Shown: positions 1 to 8,077, counted from the first letter of the stretch. The stretch is 64,000 nucleotides of DNA from Algoriphagus boritolerans DSM 17298 = JCM 18970 (GCF_900108085.1 NZ_FNVR01000001.1:248712-312711), one strand, 5' to 3'. The notes: generated by a model not told the origin, from the sequence alone. A program made the numbers and translations.

Positions 1-227
1 GAAGTCGTAGTAATCAATTTTATTAGTTGTCAACTCGAGCACCTTCCCAATTTTGGCATAGGAAGTCCGGCCTCCTGCCAGATACAATTTATCCCCAACT
101 AAAGCTGCACTGACATGGTCTCTAGCTCTTGGTGCACTGGGAAGGGAAGTCCATTCTATTTTTTTATAATAGCTAACAGCGGAAAGGATATCTGATTTGA
201 CTTCTAATCTGTTGACTATTTTGTAAA
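1..227 (-). pseudogene. Kelch-repeat protein remnant, 5' end missing, runs off the left edge
   Basis: The minus strand reads an open frame with a recognisable Kelch blade: a PRARDH start, then AALVGDKLYLAGGR, matching the family pattern of PR..H....DG.IYV.GG. Reading upstream, the frame meets stop codons inside the neighbouring antitoxin gene, and no ATG, GTG or TTG lies between those stops and the blade. As it stands the gene has no visible start, so I read it as a 5'-truncated remnant; the rest lies outside the window. Kelch proteins form beta-propellers and the family alone gives no specific function. An unusual start codon or an error in the sequence would make it intact. Confidence 0.5.
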
Positions 228-470
228 TTATAACTCTCTCTCGATGTCGTCTAACGTTTCATCAAAATCAAAAACATCCTCAGGATTGCTTTCATAAGCT
301 AAAAGCCGTTGATCAATTACTTGTTTTTGCCAATCAGCAAGTTGCATGGTGTTGTCTGATTCTGCCTTTTGCAATTCCTCATACTATGAAGTTAGAGATT
401 GCCATTCATCTATAGGAATATAAACCCCAGTAGTATTTCCTTCTTTGTCTTGGATAAATTGGAGCGTCAT
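228..470 (-). pseudogene. Antitoxin-like gene interrupted by an in-frame TAG
   Basis: Read from ATG at 468-470, the minus strand gives an 80-codon frame beginning MTLQFIQDKEGNTTGVYIPI and ending FDETLDDIEREL-stop at 228-230. This is the layout of small Bacteroidota antitoxins normally paired with a RelE/ParE-type toxin: an N-terminal Phd-like strand region and an acidic tail. Codon 29 (384-386) is TAG, where related proteins as I recall them carry Lys, so one AAG-to-TAG change would explain it. An internal ATG at 345-347 could still give a 39-residue C-terminal piece. No toxin gene follows; a Kelch remnant takes its place. I read this as a decaying toxin-antitoxin locus. The family assignment is from recall of the sequence pattern and is moderate. 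Confidence 0.6.
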
Positions 471-640
471 TTTTTCTATTTTTAAGTTATTCGAATTGGT
501 TTGGAGATTCTAAAATAAGGAAAATCATGATTTTATTTTGCCGCAGATATCCGAAGAAAAGAGCGCAGAATTTCGTAGAAAAAATCAGCGACCAGCTTCG
601 AATTTTTCAGTGGGAAATCAGCGGGAAATGGACACAAATG

Positions 641-665
641 AAAAACCACGAATCGCTTCGTGGTT
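641..665 (-). terminator. Intrinsic terminator of the aro/phe/tyr operon
   Basis: A 9-bp perfect stem (644-652 with 657-665) closes a TCGC tetraloop. Read on the minus strand it is followed by a short T-run (five T). It lies about 45 bp past the tyrA stop, where the minus-strand operon should end. Confidence 0.65.
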
Positions 666-708
666 CACAATACAGCCTAAATTCAAATTTGAAATCTCGA
701 ATTTCAAT

Positions 709-1557
709 TCATTTACCCAACTCCAGAATATCACGAATCTTGTTGATCTCGGTCATTTCCTCTAAGAGTCCTTTGCTGTCCTCCTTCGCAATTTTTTCTC
801 TGAAAGCTTTCAGATTAGCGATGTATCCATCCAATGCACTGAGGATATTCTCTTTGTTTTCGGTAAAAATCGGTGCCCACATTGCAGGACTGGACTTAGC
901 CAATCGGACGGTGGAAGCGAAACCTGAGCCTGCCATATCGAAGATGTTTTTATCATCTGCCATTTTCTGCAGGACGGTTTCCCCCAGCATAAATGAAGAA
1001 ATATGCGATAAGTGAGACACGAAGGCCAAATGCCTGTCATGCTCCTCTGGATCCATGAAGCGCAACTTCAAATTCAGCGCATCAAAAAGTTGGTAGGCCT
1101 TTTCTTTCAGGTGAAGATCGGTTTTTTCCAGCTCGCAGATGATCAATACTTTTCTGTTTAAAAGATCTGCCATGGCAGCTTTTGGGCCTGAATATTCCGT
1201 TCCGGCGATGGGGTGTGCGGCGAGGTATTGCTTTCGCTTAGGATGATCGGCCATCATTCCGCATAGCTTGGCCTTGGTAGAACCAACGTCAAATACCAAG
1301 GTATTTTCGCCCACTTGATTCAGTGTGTCAATCAAAATTTTACCCAATGTATCTGCGGGAGTTGCCAAAATGACCAGATCGGTATCTGCATCCGGTGTTT
1401 CTTTCGCTTCGGTGATGATGCCGAGGGTCAGCGCATCCTTAAGATTTTGAGGATTGGCATCCGTTCCGGTGATGATCAGTTCGGGAAATTTTTGTCTGGC
1501 TCCTAATCCAAAGGAACCCCCCAAAAGGCCAAGGCCAATGATGTGTATTTTCTTCAT
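709..1557 (-). CDS. tyrA: Prephenate dehydrogenase
   Basis: Oxidatively decarboxylates prephenate to 4-hydroxyphenylpyruvate, the committed step to tyrosine, in the cytoplasm. The 282-residue protein opens with a Rossmann nucleotide-binding loop (GLGLLGG, residues 8-14) and carries the family's HPIAGTE at about 115-121. The conserved histidines of the helical C-terminal domain follow (SHLSHISSF, about 181-189), then GSGFASTVRLA. The length fits a monofunctional TyrA; no chorismate mutase or ACT domain is present. It is the last gene of the minus-strand aromatic operon, 5 bp after the aminotransferase gene, and is followed by a hairpin terminator. Its expression should depend on the leader attenuator 5.5 kb upstream. 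Confidence 0.95.
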   Translation of the reverse strand: MKKIHIIGLGLLGGSFGLGARQKFPELIITGTDANPQNLKDALTLGIITEAKETPDADTDLVILATPADTLGKILIDTLNQVGENTLVFDVGSTKAKLCGMMADHPKRKQYLAAHPIAGTEYSGPKAAMADLLNRKVLIICELEKTDLHLKEKAYQLFDALNLKLRFMDPEEHDRHLAFVSHLSHISSFMLGETVLQKMADDKNIFDMAGSGFASTVRLAKSSPAMWAPIFTENKENILSALDGYIANLKAFREKIAKEDSKGLLEEMTEINKIRDILELGK

Positions 1558-1562
1558 ATTGG

Positions 1563-2711
1563 TTATGATTTAATGCGATTGATAGCTTCCAGGATTTTGA
1601 ATTCAGGCATGCAAAGTGAAATGCGGACGTATCCTTCACCTGCTGGTCCAAAAATTCTGCCCGGTGTGATAAATATATTTTTCTCATAAAGGAGATAATC
1701 CACCAATTCATCGGCAGTTTTTCCATCAGGTACTTTGCACCAGACGAAAAGTCCGGCGGTATCTTTGGGATAGCTCAGATCTAGTAGATCGGCCATTTTC
1801 CAAACAAGCTTTCTACGGTTTTGATATTGGTCGTCCAGATCTTCAAACCAACTTTTACCCAAGCTTAAAGCGGCTATTGCTCCTTTTTGTATTCCTAAAA
1901 ACATGCCGGAGTCCATGTTGGATTTGACTTTCAGAACTGCTTCAACCCAGTCTGCCCTGCCGCAAAGCATTCCCACTCTCCATCCCGGCATGTTGAAGGT
2001 CTTGCTGAGCGAGTTGAGTTCCAAAGCAACATCTTTTCCTCCGGGAATACTCAAAATACTGAAAGGTTCTGGGTTAAGCACATGGCTGTACGGATTGTCA
2101 TGTAGGAGGACTAGTTCATGTCTTTTTGCGAAAGCAACCAATTCTGTTAAAATCCCTTCGCTTCCCATGGCCCCTGTCGGCATGTGTGGATAGTTGATCC
2201 ACATGATTTTGACTTTATTCAGATCCAGTTTTTCAAGATTTTCCAGAATAGGTCGCCCCTTTTTCTCCAAATCCAACCTGTAAAAAATCGGTTCTGCACC
2301 GAGTAATTTGGTGACCGAGGTATAAGTGGGGTAACCAGGATCAGGAATCAAAACCTGGTCCCCGGGATTCAAAAAAGCCATGCTGAGATGCATAATGCCT
2401 TCTTTGGAACCCATGAGCGGAAGAATTTCTGTGTTGGGATTCAGTGTGACCCGATATTCTCGCGCATAAAACTCCGACATGGCAATCCGAAGCTCCGGGA
2501 TCCCTTGATAGTTTTGATAGCCATGAGCGCGAGGATGTTCGACGGTACTTTTAAGTGCATCGATGACCATCCGGTCGGGAGCCAAATCGGGGCTTCCGAT
2601 TCCCAAATTGATGACAGGTTTGCCTTCTGCGATCAGTTGATTTACCTCTCTCAGCTTTGCTGAAAAGTAGTATTCCTGAACTGTCTCCACTCGATTTGCA
2701 AATCCCTTCAT
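1563..2711 (-). CDS. Class I/II PLP-dependent aminotransferase, probably aromatic
   Basis: The 382-residue fold-type I aminotransferase shows the PLP lysine in NSLSKTFNMPGWRVG (Lys about 237), an NYPHMPTG substrate and cofactor loop near 173, DNPYS near 205 and the C-terminal substrate-carboxylate arginine in YVRISL. Lying between pheA and tyrA, overlapping pheA by 4 bp (ATGA) and 5 bp from tyrA, it most likely transaminates phenylpyruvate and 4-hydroxyphenylpyruvate, or prephenate. The substrate is inferred from context; the family also includes diaminopimelate and aspartate/alanine aminotransferases. Confidence 0.85.
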   Translation of the reverse strand: MKGFANRVETVQEYYFSAKLREVNQLIAEGKPVINLGIGSPDLAPDRMVIDALKSTVEHPRAHGYQNYQGIPELRIAMSEFYAREYRVTLNPNTEILPLMGSKEGIMHLSMAFLNPGDQVLIPDPGYPTYTSVTKLLGAEPIFYRLDLEKKGRPILENLEKLDLNKVKIMWINYPHMPTGAMGSEGILTELVAFAKRHELVLLHDNPYSHVLNPEPFSILSIPGGKDVALELNSLSKTFNMPGWRVGMLCGRADWVEAVLKVKSNMDSGMFLGIQKGAIAALSLGKSWFEDLDDQYQNRRKLVWKMADLLDLSYPKDTAGLFVWCKVPDGKTADELVDYLLYEKNIFITPGRIFGPAGEGYVRISLCMPEFKILEAINRIKS

Positions 2712-3532
2712 GCCTTTCTGCTGGTGTATTCCCCAAAAATTTTCAATCCTCCAAAATCCTCTTTAATCAGCTCCATAGCTTCTTTATATTTCAAATAATC
2801 ACCAAATTCCGCATCGATAAAAAAGGCATATTCCCAGGGTTTTTCTATAACGGGGATAGATTGGATTTTACTCAAATCCAAACCTTTGTCAGCGATCATA
2901 GTCAAGAGTTTGGCCAATCCTCCTGGTTGATTCCGAATGGTCACCTTGAAGGATGCTTTATTTGGAGTGACATGGGAATTGGTCTTTTCCTTCTCTAAAA
3001 GGATAAACCGGGTGAAGTTGTTTTGGATGGTTTGGATATTCCGTGCCAATAGCTCCAAGCCGTAGATTTCTGCTGCAATTTCACTTGCAATGGCGGCTAT
3101 TCCTGTCAACTTTTCATCTGAAATCCGTTTGGCTACAGAGGCGGTATCCACATCATCAAATTGCTGAATATGAGGATGCTTCGCCAAAAAAGCCTTGCAC
3201 TGCAAAATTGCCATAGGATGAGACCGAACTTCCTGAATATCCTCAATTTTCTGTCCGGGTAAGGCCATCAGCTGATGAGCAATCGGCAAATAAAACTCAT
3301 CCCGAATACTCAACTCATAGCGATCTATTAAGTCATAATTGGGAAGAATGGCTCCGGCGATGGAGTTTTCAATAGCCATCACGCCAAAGTCAGCTTCGCG
3401 ATTTGAAACCGACTTAGCTACAGGTTCAAACGTATTGAATGGAATAATCTCCGCATCCGAGCCGAAATTAATCAATGCAACTTGATGGTGAAATGATCCG
3501 GGAACACCCTGTATGGCAATCTTTAAACTCAT
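2708..3532 (-). CDS. pheA: Prephenate dehydratase
   Basis: Converts prephenate to phenylpyruvate for phenylalanine synthesis. The 274-residue protein has the N-terminal dehydratase domain (GVPGSFHHQVA at 9-19, SHPMA near 104) with the catalytic-site TRF motif at about 174-176 in NNFTRFILLEKE. A C-terminal ACT domain follows (about 195-274, starting NQPGGLAKLL), the usual site of phenylalanine feedback inhibition. The Glu-Ser-Arg-Pro segment often seen in PheA ACT domains reads IQSIP here, so allosteric binding may differ. There is no fused chorismate mutase; that activity sits on the DAHP synthase of this operon. It overlaps aroA and the aminotransferase gene by 4 bp each, which suggests translational coupling. 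Confidence 0.95.
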   Translation of the reverse strand: MSLKIAIQGVPGSFHHQVALINFGSDAEIIPFNTFEPVAKSVSNREADFGVMAIENSIAGAILPNYDLIDRYELSIRDEFYLPIAHQLMALPGQKIEDIQEVRSHPMAILQCKAFLAKHPHIQQFDDVDTASVAKRISDEKLTGIAAIASEIAAEIYGLELLARNIQTIQNNFTRFILLEKEKTNSHVTPNKASFKVTIRNQPGGLAKLLTMIADKGLDLSKIQSIPVIEKPWEYAFFIDAEFGDYLKYKEAMELIKEDFGGLKIFGEYTSRKA

Positions 3533-4776
3533 GATTCTGTTGGTTTATCCATGGCAATGGAAAGCAATTCGCAATGCTTCCAGAAGCTTGGATAAGATTT
3601 GTTGACCACTTCGGGATCTTCGATCAGCACTTCGGTTTTGGTCAAAAGCGGCATAAATGCCATGGCCATCCGGTGATCATCATAGGTGTGTATCTGTACC
3701 TGACGAGGCATGGTCACCGAGGGAATGACTTGATACACTGCCGGTTCGATTTCCTTGAGTTCGGCATTGAATTTTGCCAATTCCTGCTGAAGTGCGAGAA
3801 TTCGATCTGTTTCTTTGATTTTCAGACTTTCACATCCTGTGAAAATCGAATTTTGACCGAGTATAGCACAGGTCACAGCGACCGTTTGGGCTAAGTCTGG
3901 ACAATGCGTGAAATCCCAGTTTTTCAGCCCTTTTACAGCTTGTTTTTTCAATAAAACTCCTCCTTTTTCAAAGGTGCTTTTGATCCCAAGGAGGTCCATG
4001 ATTTCTACAATTTTGGAATCTCCCTGCAGGCTGTTTTCTTTCAAACCCTCCAAAAAAAGTGCTCCAGAATCAGCACAGGCCAACAAACTGAACCAATAGC
4101 TCGCTCCGGACCAGTCACTTTCCACAGCAAATGTGGTGGGTTGATAGGCTTGGTGCGAAACCTTGATTCGGTTTTCTTCCCAAGTATATTTTATCCCAAA
4201 CTGTGCCATCAACTCCAGCGTCATTTCGATATAAGTTTGGCTTCCCACTTTTCCTTCCAGTTCGATTTCGAGGCCTTGCGGCAAAATAGGAGCGATCATC
4301 AACATGGCTGAGATGTACTGACTGGAGACGTCCCCACGGATTTTGACTTTATCTGACTTCTGCTCAGGGAGTCCGTGAATTGCCAATGGAGGATAACCTT
4401 CAATATTCAAATAGTGAATTTCGGCACCAATTGTTCTCAGCGCATCTACCAAGATGCCGATAGGACGCTCACACATTCTGGCTGTACCGGTCATGACCTT
4501 TTTCTGATTGGTCACTGACGCAAAAGCTGTCAAAAACCGCATGGTTGTCCCGGCATCCAACACATCAAAAACCGGAGGATTTTTCTCCAGTAAGCGGATC
4601 ATGGTCTGTGTATCACGGGCTTCTGCCAGGTTGGTGATTTTATTTTCTCCGGCTGTCAACGCGTCAATTACCAAAGCGCGATTGGATTCACTTTTGGAAG
4701 AGGGCAGGGGAATGCGGGAAGGGGTGAATTCGCTTTTTTGATGTAGGCGAAGGATGGTCATGGTATGAGTAGTCAA
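3529..4776 (-). CDS. aroA: 3-phosphoshikimate 1-carboxyvinyltransferase (EPSP synthase)
   Basis: Joins shikimate-3-phosphate and phosphoenolpyruvate to make EPSP, the penultimate step to chorismate. Visible motifs are PSSKSESNRAL near 25-35, with the conserved lysine; LDAGTTMRFLTAFAS near 78, the class motif; RGDVSSQYISAML; and DDHRMAMAF near the C-terminus, with the catalytic-face Asp/His/Arg. The 415 residues are normal. A second ATG five codons in (4761) is an equally possible start. It lies 3 bp after aroB and overlaps pheA by 4 bp, so it is clearly within the operon. Confidence 0.95.
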   Translation of the reverse strand: MTTHTMTILRLHQKSEFTPSRIPLPSSKSESNRALVIDALTAGENKITNLAEARDTQTMIRLLEKNPPVFDVLDAGTTMRFLTAFASVTNQKKVMTGTARMCERPIGILVDALRTIGAEIHYLNIEGYPPLAIHGLPEQKSDKVKIRGDVSSQYISAMLMIAPILPQGLEIELEGKVGSQTYIEMTLELMAQFGIKYTWEENRIKVSHQAYQPTTFAVESDWSGASYWFSLLACADSGALFLEGLKENSLQGDSKIVEIMDLLGIKSTFEKGGVLLKKQAVKGLKNWDFTHCPDLAQTVAVTCAILGQNSIFTGCESLKIKETDRILALQQELAKFNAELKEIEPAVYQVIPSVTMPRQVQIHTYDDHRMAMAFMPLLTKTEVLIEDPEVVNKSYPSFWKHCELLSIAMDKPTES

Positions 4777-4779
4777 GGC

Positions 4780-5823
4780 TCAGGCCGTTTTTAGGTTGTG
4801 GTAATAATGAATTGCATCCCGAATTTCCTCTCGGTTGACAGGAATGTTATAAGTACAATCACCGATTGAATTCAACAGCGAGAAAAGTAAGACATTGCCT
4901 TCATTTTTCTTGTCCTGTAGGCAGAGGTCAAGAATTGGGTCGAGATGCTCCTTGGAGAATTCGACTTTTCCATAGATCTGAAGCATCATTTTTGTCAAAT
5001 GATCCAGCTCCTCGAAACTGAATCCGATTTTCTGAGCGGAAAGAAATCCTTCGCAAATCATCCCAAGCGCAATGGCTTCCCCATGAAGCAGGTGATTTTC
5101 GGAGTCCAAAAAATAGGATTCAAATGCATGCCCGATGGTATGTCCAAAATTGAGGATTTTACGAAGACCCGCTTCTTTGGGATCCGCTTGGACAACAGCT
5201 TTTTTGATCCCGACTGAATGCATAATCAAGCTCTCCCAGTCTTGAGATTCCCAGTTTTCGGATTTGAGTTTTTCGAAATAGGATTTATCCCGAATCAGTC
5301 CATGCTTTAAAACTTCCGCATATCCTGATCGAAGTTCTGAATGAGGCAAAGTTTTTAAAAACTCCGGTGAAATGATGACCGTCTCGGGCTCGTTGAAAAC
5401 ACCCAGATGGTTTTTTAGCCCATTAAAGTCGACTCCCAATTTTCCACCTACACTGGCATCTACCTGCGAAAGTAGGGTAGTGGGCATATTGATGAAGCGG
5501 ATTCCCCGCTTGTATAAGCTGGCGCAAAATCCACCCATATCCGTGATCACGCCGCCACCGAGGTTTAGCATAAGTGCTTTTCGATCTAGTCCGGCATCGG
5601 TCATTTCGGACCAGATCGATGAGCAGGTTTCCAGGTTTTTATGGATTTCTCCCGGTTCGACACTGATATAAATCGTCGAATTAGGCAATACTCCATTAAT
5701 CAGGGGAAGACAATGAGTTTGGGTATTGGAATCAGTCAATACCACCAAGTGGGAAAAAGATAATTGAGTTAAAACTCCCGAAAGGGCATTTGCTGCTTCG
5801 GAAGTGAAAATGACAGGTTCCAA
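4780..5823 (-). CDS. aroB: 3-dehydroquinate synthase
   Basis: Cyclises DAHP to 3-dehydroquinate with NAD and a divalent metal. The 347-residue sequence has the NLGGGVITDMGGFCAS nucleotide-binding segment, followed by KRGIRFINMPTTLLSQVDASVGGK, read here as consecutive conserved blocks, and metal ligands in LRSGYAEVLKHG and FGHTIGHAFES. It is the second enzyme gene of the operon, 78 bp downstream of the DAHP synthase gene. That gap holds a small perfect hairpin (AAGTTT, four-base loop, AAACTT), which could be an RNA-processing site within the transcript. Confidence 0.95.
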   Translation of the reverse strand: MEPVIFTSEAANALSGVLTQLSFSHLVVLTDSNTQTHCLPLINGVLPNSTIYISVEPGEIHKNLETCSSIWSEMTDAGLDRKALMLNLGGGVITDMGGFCASLYKRGIRFINMPTTLLSQVDASVGGKLGVDFNGLKNHLGVFNEPETVIISPEFLKTLPHSELRSGYAEVLKHGLIRDKSYFEKLKSENWESQDWESLIMHSVGIKKAVVQADPKEAGLRKILNFGHTIGHAFESYFLDSENHLLHGEAIALGMICEGFLSAQKIGFSFEELDHLTKMMLQIYGKVEFSKEHLDPILDLCLQDKKNEGNVLLFSLLNSIGDCTYNIPVNREEIRDAIHYYHNLKTA

Positions 5824-5901
5824 GATGAAGGAAGTTTTTAGAAACTTAAAGGTAAGGAAAGCAGCCGCTAAGAGTGACTGCCTTCCAAGTTTGAGAGCAG
5901 A

Positions 5902-6999
5902 TTATTTTTTGATAGGCTCAGCCTCGCGTAGTTGTCTTTCCTGGCGCTTTACTGATTCCTCATGGATGCAATAAAGCAACTCCTTCATGAATTTTTCGCT
6001 CAAATGTTTGGCTATACCCTTACTGGTACGGCTTTCCATCACGTCTTTCCAACGATCTGACTGAAAAACAGTCAAATGATGCTCACGCTTGTGTGCTCCG
6101 ATCTGATCAATCACGGTAAATCTTTCCTGTAGAATATCCAACAGCTGATCATCCAAGTGATCCACCGCACGACGAAGGTCCTGAAGACGATCATCCGGTT
6201 TCATGTTTTCAAGTGGAGTTTTGAAATCGATCGAACTGATCATTTCCTTCAATCTGGCAGGAGTCACTTGCTGTTTGGCATCTGACCAAGCTTTGTCGGG
6301 ATCATGATGCGTTTCGATCATCAAGCCGTCCAATCCGAAGTTCATCGCACTTTGAGCTACTTCGAGAAGTCCCTCTCTTTTGCCCATGATGTGGGAAGGG
6401 TCATTGATTACTTCCATTCCTGTCCACTCACGCTTCAGGTGAATCGGCATGGACCAGTTGGGCTTGTTTCTGTAGCGCTTATCGTATGCATCGGAGAAAC
6501 CCCGGTGAATGGCAGCCAGTTTGTCTACTCCCACAGCATGCAATCTTTCCAACGCGCCCATCCAAAGTTCCAGATCAGGATTCATCGGGTTTTTGATCAT
6601 TACCGGGATGTCTACACCACGAAGAACTTCCGCAATTTCCTGTACTGCGAATGGATTGACCGTGGTTCTGGCACCGATCCATAGCACATCCACCTTGTAT
6701 TTAAGAGCTAACTCCGCGTGAGACGCGTTTCCAACTTCGACCGTGATCGGGATATTCAAGTGATGACGGACAATCTCCATCCACTTCAAACCTTCCTCAC
6801 CTATTCCTTCAAAAGACCCCGGCCTTGTTCTTGGCTTCCAGATTCCAGCTCTGAAGAGCTGAGGGATCATGTTGACTTCTTTCATTTCTTTACAGATCTG
6901 CTCGATCTGCTCAGGGGTTTCGGCAGAGCAGGGACCTGCGATGATCAGCGGTGTGGTCAATCCCAATCCCCAGTCTTTGATTTGTTTGTGTGGCTTCAT
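5902..6999 (-). CDS. Bifunctional DAHP synthase / chorismate mutase
   Basis: First enzyme of the shikimate pathway, condensing PEP and erythrose-4-phosphate, fused to chorismate mutase, which makes prephenate. The N-terminal part (about 1-260) is the type I-beta, KDO8P synthase-like barrel: GPCSAETPEQ near 19, KPRTRPGSFEG near 55, IGARTTVNPFA near 108 and MIKNPMNP near 135. The C-terminal 90 residues are an AroQ-type helical mutase (RRAVDHLDDQLLDIL, then HKREHH). This two-domain layout is characteristic of Bacteroidota. The fusion lets the operon run from central metabolites to prephenate, which pheA and tyrA then split. It is the first structural gene after the attenuator; its ATG lies about 20 bp beyond the terminator T-run. 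Confidence 0.95.
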   Translation of the reverse strand: MKPHKQIKDWGLGLTTPLIIAGPCSAETPEQIEQICKEMKEVNMIPQLFRAGIWKPRTRPGSFEGIGEEGLKWMEIVRHHLNIPITVEVGNASHAELALKYKVDVLWIGARTTVNPFAVQEIAEVLRGVDIPVMIKNPMNPDLELWMGALERLHAVGVDKLAAIHRGFSDAYDKRYRNKPNWSMPIHLKREWTGMEVINDPSHIMGKREGLLEVAQSAMNFGLDGLMIETHHDPDKAWSDAKQQVTPARLKEMISSIDFKTPLENMKPDDRLQDLRRAVDHLDDQLLDILQERFTVIDQIGAHKREHHLTVFQSDRWKDVMESRTSKGIAKHLSEKFMKELLYCIHEESVKRQERQLREAEPIKK

Positions 7000-7019
7000 T
7001 GTTTTGAACGATTTAAATG

Positions 7020-7051
7020 AAAAAAGCCCGACTCTTTCGAATCGGGCTTTT
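7020..7051 (-). terminator. Attenuator terminator in the aro operon leader
   Basis: On the minus strand a 13-bp stem (7039-7051 with 7022-7034, one G-U pair) closes a GAAA tetraloop and ends in six T (7025-7020). It sits between the leader peptide stop (7068-7070) and the DAHP synthase ATG (6997-6999). Bases 7037-7045 of its 5' arm can instead pair with 7096-7104 in the leader, which would abolish the terminator. Confidence 0.9.
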
Positions 7052-7067
7052 GTGTATTTATTTTCTT

Positions 7068-7163
7068 TTAATTTTTGGCTAGCCTATACACAGCTCCGAT
7101 TCGATTTTCGCTTCGAAAGTAAAAGTAAAAGAAGGTAAAATAGCTCGCTGCTGTGCTTAACAT
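7068..7163 (-). CDS. Phe/Tyr-rich leader peptide of the aromatic operon
   Basis: A 31-codon frame, ATG at 7161-7163 and TAA at 7068-7070, reads MLSTAASYFTFFYFYFRSEN and then eleven more residues. Residues 8-16 are YFTFFYFYF: five Phe and three Tyr in nine codons, and no Trp in the peptide. Its stop lies 16 nt before the terminator stem. This is the classic layout of a translation-sensing attenuator: with scarce Phe- or Tyr-tRNA the ribosome stalls on the aromatic run, covers the segment at 7113-7117 and frees 7096-7104 to form the antiterminator. The peptide itself probably has no function. The promoter -7 box ends only 4 nt before the ATG, so the leader RNA may be nearly leaderless, or a further promoter lies upstream. 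Confidence 0.88.
   Translation of the reverse strand: MLSTAASYFTFFYFYFRSENRIGAVYRLAKN
7096..7117 (-). promoter_or_regulatory. Alternative RNA pairing segments of the attenuator
   Basis: Segment 1 is TTCGA (7113-7117), just past the aromatic codons. Segment 2 is TCGAATCGG (7096-7104). Segment 3 is CCGATTCGA (7037-7045, inside the terminator stem). Segments 1 and 2 can form a 5-bp hairpin with an 8-nt loop; segments 2 and 3 are perfectly complementary over 9 bp. Pairing 2:3 excludes the terminator, pairing 1:2 permits it. Confidence 0.8.
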
Positions 7164-7167
7164 GTTT

Positions 7168-7198
7168 CAAATGTAAGGCTGGGATTTTTAAATCCAAA
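7168..7198 (-). promoter_or_regulatory. Bacteroidota-type promoter of the aro operon
   Basis: On the minus strand TTTG (7195-7198) is followed after 19 nt by TACATTTG (7168-7175), an exact match to the phylum's TTTG / TAnnTTTG consensus with normal spacing. Transcription would begin close to the leader peptide ATG. Confidence 0.7.
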
Positions 7199-7457
7199 AT
7201 TAATTTTCAATCAATACGTTGAAAATTATTGATTGAAAGTCCCGAATGTTTGCGAATATTTCAATTTCAATAGTTATGTGAGTTGATTTCGGAATAATAA
7301 TTTGAATAAAATTTAAAATATTTAGTATTATTTTGTTTTTAAATTAAGGAAAAATTTTTGTTTTGGATTTGTCTTTTTTAAGCGGGTTTTGAATTTGCCG
7401 GAAACAAAACTTACCCTGCCCAACGTTACTTTTGTAATATTGAATTAACTTGGAAAT
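7176..7457. other. Divergent intergenic region, AT-rich
   Basis: About 280 bp of AT-rich DNA separate the aro promoter from the DUF433 gene. Besides the two promoters described separately I see a short inverted repeat (ATTTTCAA...TTGAAAAT, about 7202-7227) and no coding frame. Confidence 0.5.
7427..7434 (+). promoter_or_regulatory. Candidate -7 box for the DUF433 gene
   Basis: TACTTTTG matches TAnnTTTG exactly and lies 23 nt before the ATG. The nearest TTTG upstream is 29 nt away, so the -33 element is poor. Confidence 0.4.
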
Positions 7458-7682
7458 ATGAATTATCGCGAATTTATTGAAATCAGAGCAGACAAGCGAT
7501 TTGGACGTCCATGCTTAAAAGGTACACGGATTAGTGTTTATGATGTCCTTAATTGGTTGGCAAATGGTATGACCAAAGCGGAAATTATGAATGACGTTGA
7601 AGAGATTTCCGAAGAAATGATCAGTGCCTGTTTAGCTTTCGCTGGTGATGATAAAGATCATTCCCTAATTCTAGCGGATTGA
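7458..7682 (+). CDS. DUF433 family antitoxin (VapB-like)
   Basis: A 74-residue protein with the DUF433 hallmark RFGRPCLKGTRISVYDVLNWLANGM, followed by a helix and an acidic tail. DUF433 proteins are winged-helix antitoxins usually encoded 4 bp before a DUF5615 PIN-like toxin. Here the stop codon overlaps a TTG at 7679 by 4 bp, and the toxin frame follows, though frameshifted (see next entry). The antitoxin looks intact and is now probably an orphan, perhaps still autoregulating its own promoter. Confidence 0.85.
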   Translation: MNYREFIEIRADKRFGRPCLKGTRISVYDVLNWLANGMTKAEIMNDVEEISEEMISACLAFAGDDKDHSLILAD

Positions 7683-8017
7683 AACTTCTTTTCGACCAAA
7701 ATATTTCTCCTAAAATTCTTAAAACAAGATATGGAAGGATGTGCCACTTCAGCATGTGAGGTTTGCTGGGTTGCAAGATTCACCGGATTTAGAAATTTTC
7801 CTTTTTGCCAGATCAAATGGCTATTCGATAGTGACTTTTGATTCAGATTCTTTTGATCTGAGCTTAATAAAAGGCCATCCACCAAAAATTATTTGGATCA
7901 GGACCGGAAATATTACCACAGAATCAATTTCAAAGATACCTTTAAAGTATTCGCAACAAATCTTAGAATTCATTCAATCGGAAAGCGGGGGGTGTTTTGG
8001 AAGTAATTTCCCGATAA
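7679..8017 (+). pseudogene. DUF5615 (PIN-like) toxin with two compensating frameshifts
   Basis: Residues typical of DUF5615 toxins appear in three pieces. From TTG at 7679, KLLFDQNISPKILK lies in one frame. From about 7741 the core DLEIFLFARSNGYSIVTFDS and HPPKIIWIRTGN lies in another. From about 7985, GVLEVISR-stop (stop 8015-8017) lies back in the first. The whole span is 113 codons, the normal toxin length. One indel lies around 7700-7740 and the other at or near a run of six G (7987-7992). In the shifted frame the toxin core has no stop and continues into proline dehydrogenase. Most likely this is a dead toxin; two sequencing errors or programmed frameshifting are less likely alternatives. 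Confidence 0.75.
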
Positions 8018-8077
8018 GATTTTTATATAGGATAGCCCCATATCCGAACAAAGGCAAAGCGCTTGAGGTTTTTTTGA

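Noticed and set aside
527..1015. 162-codon plus-strand frame at the tyrA end
   Set aside because: Half lies in repeat-like intergenic DNA and half is antisense to tyrA.
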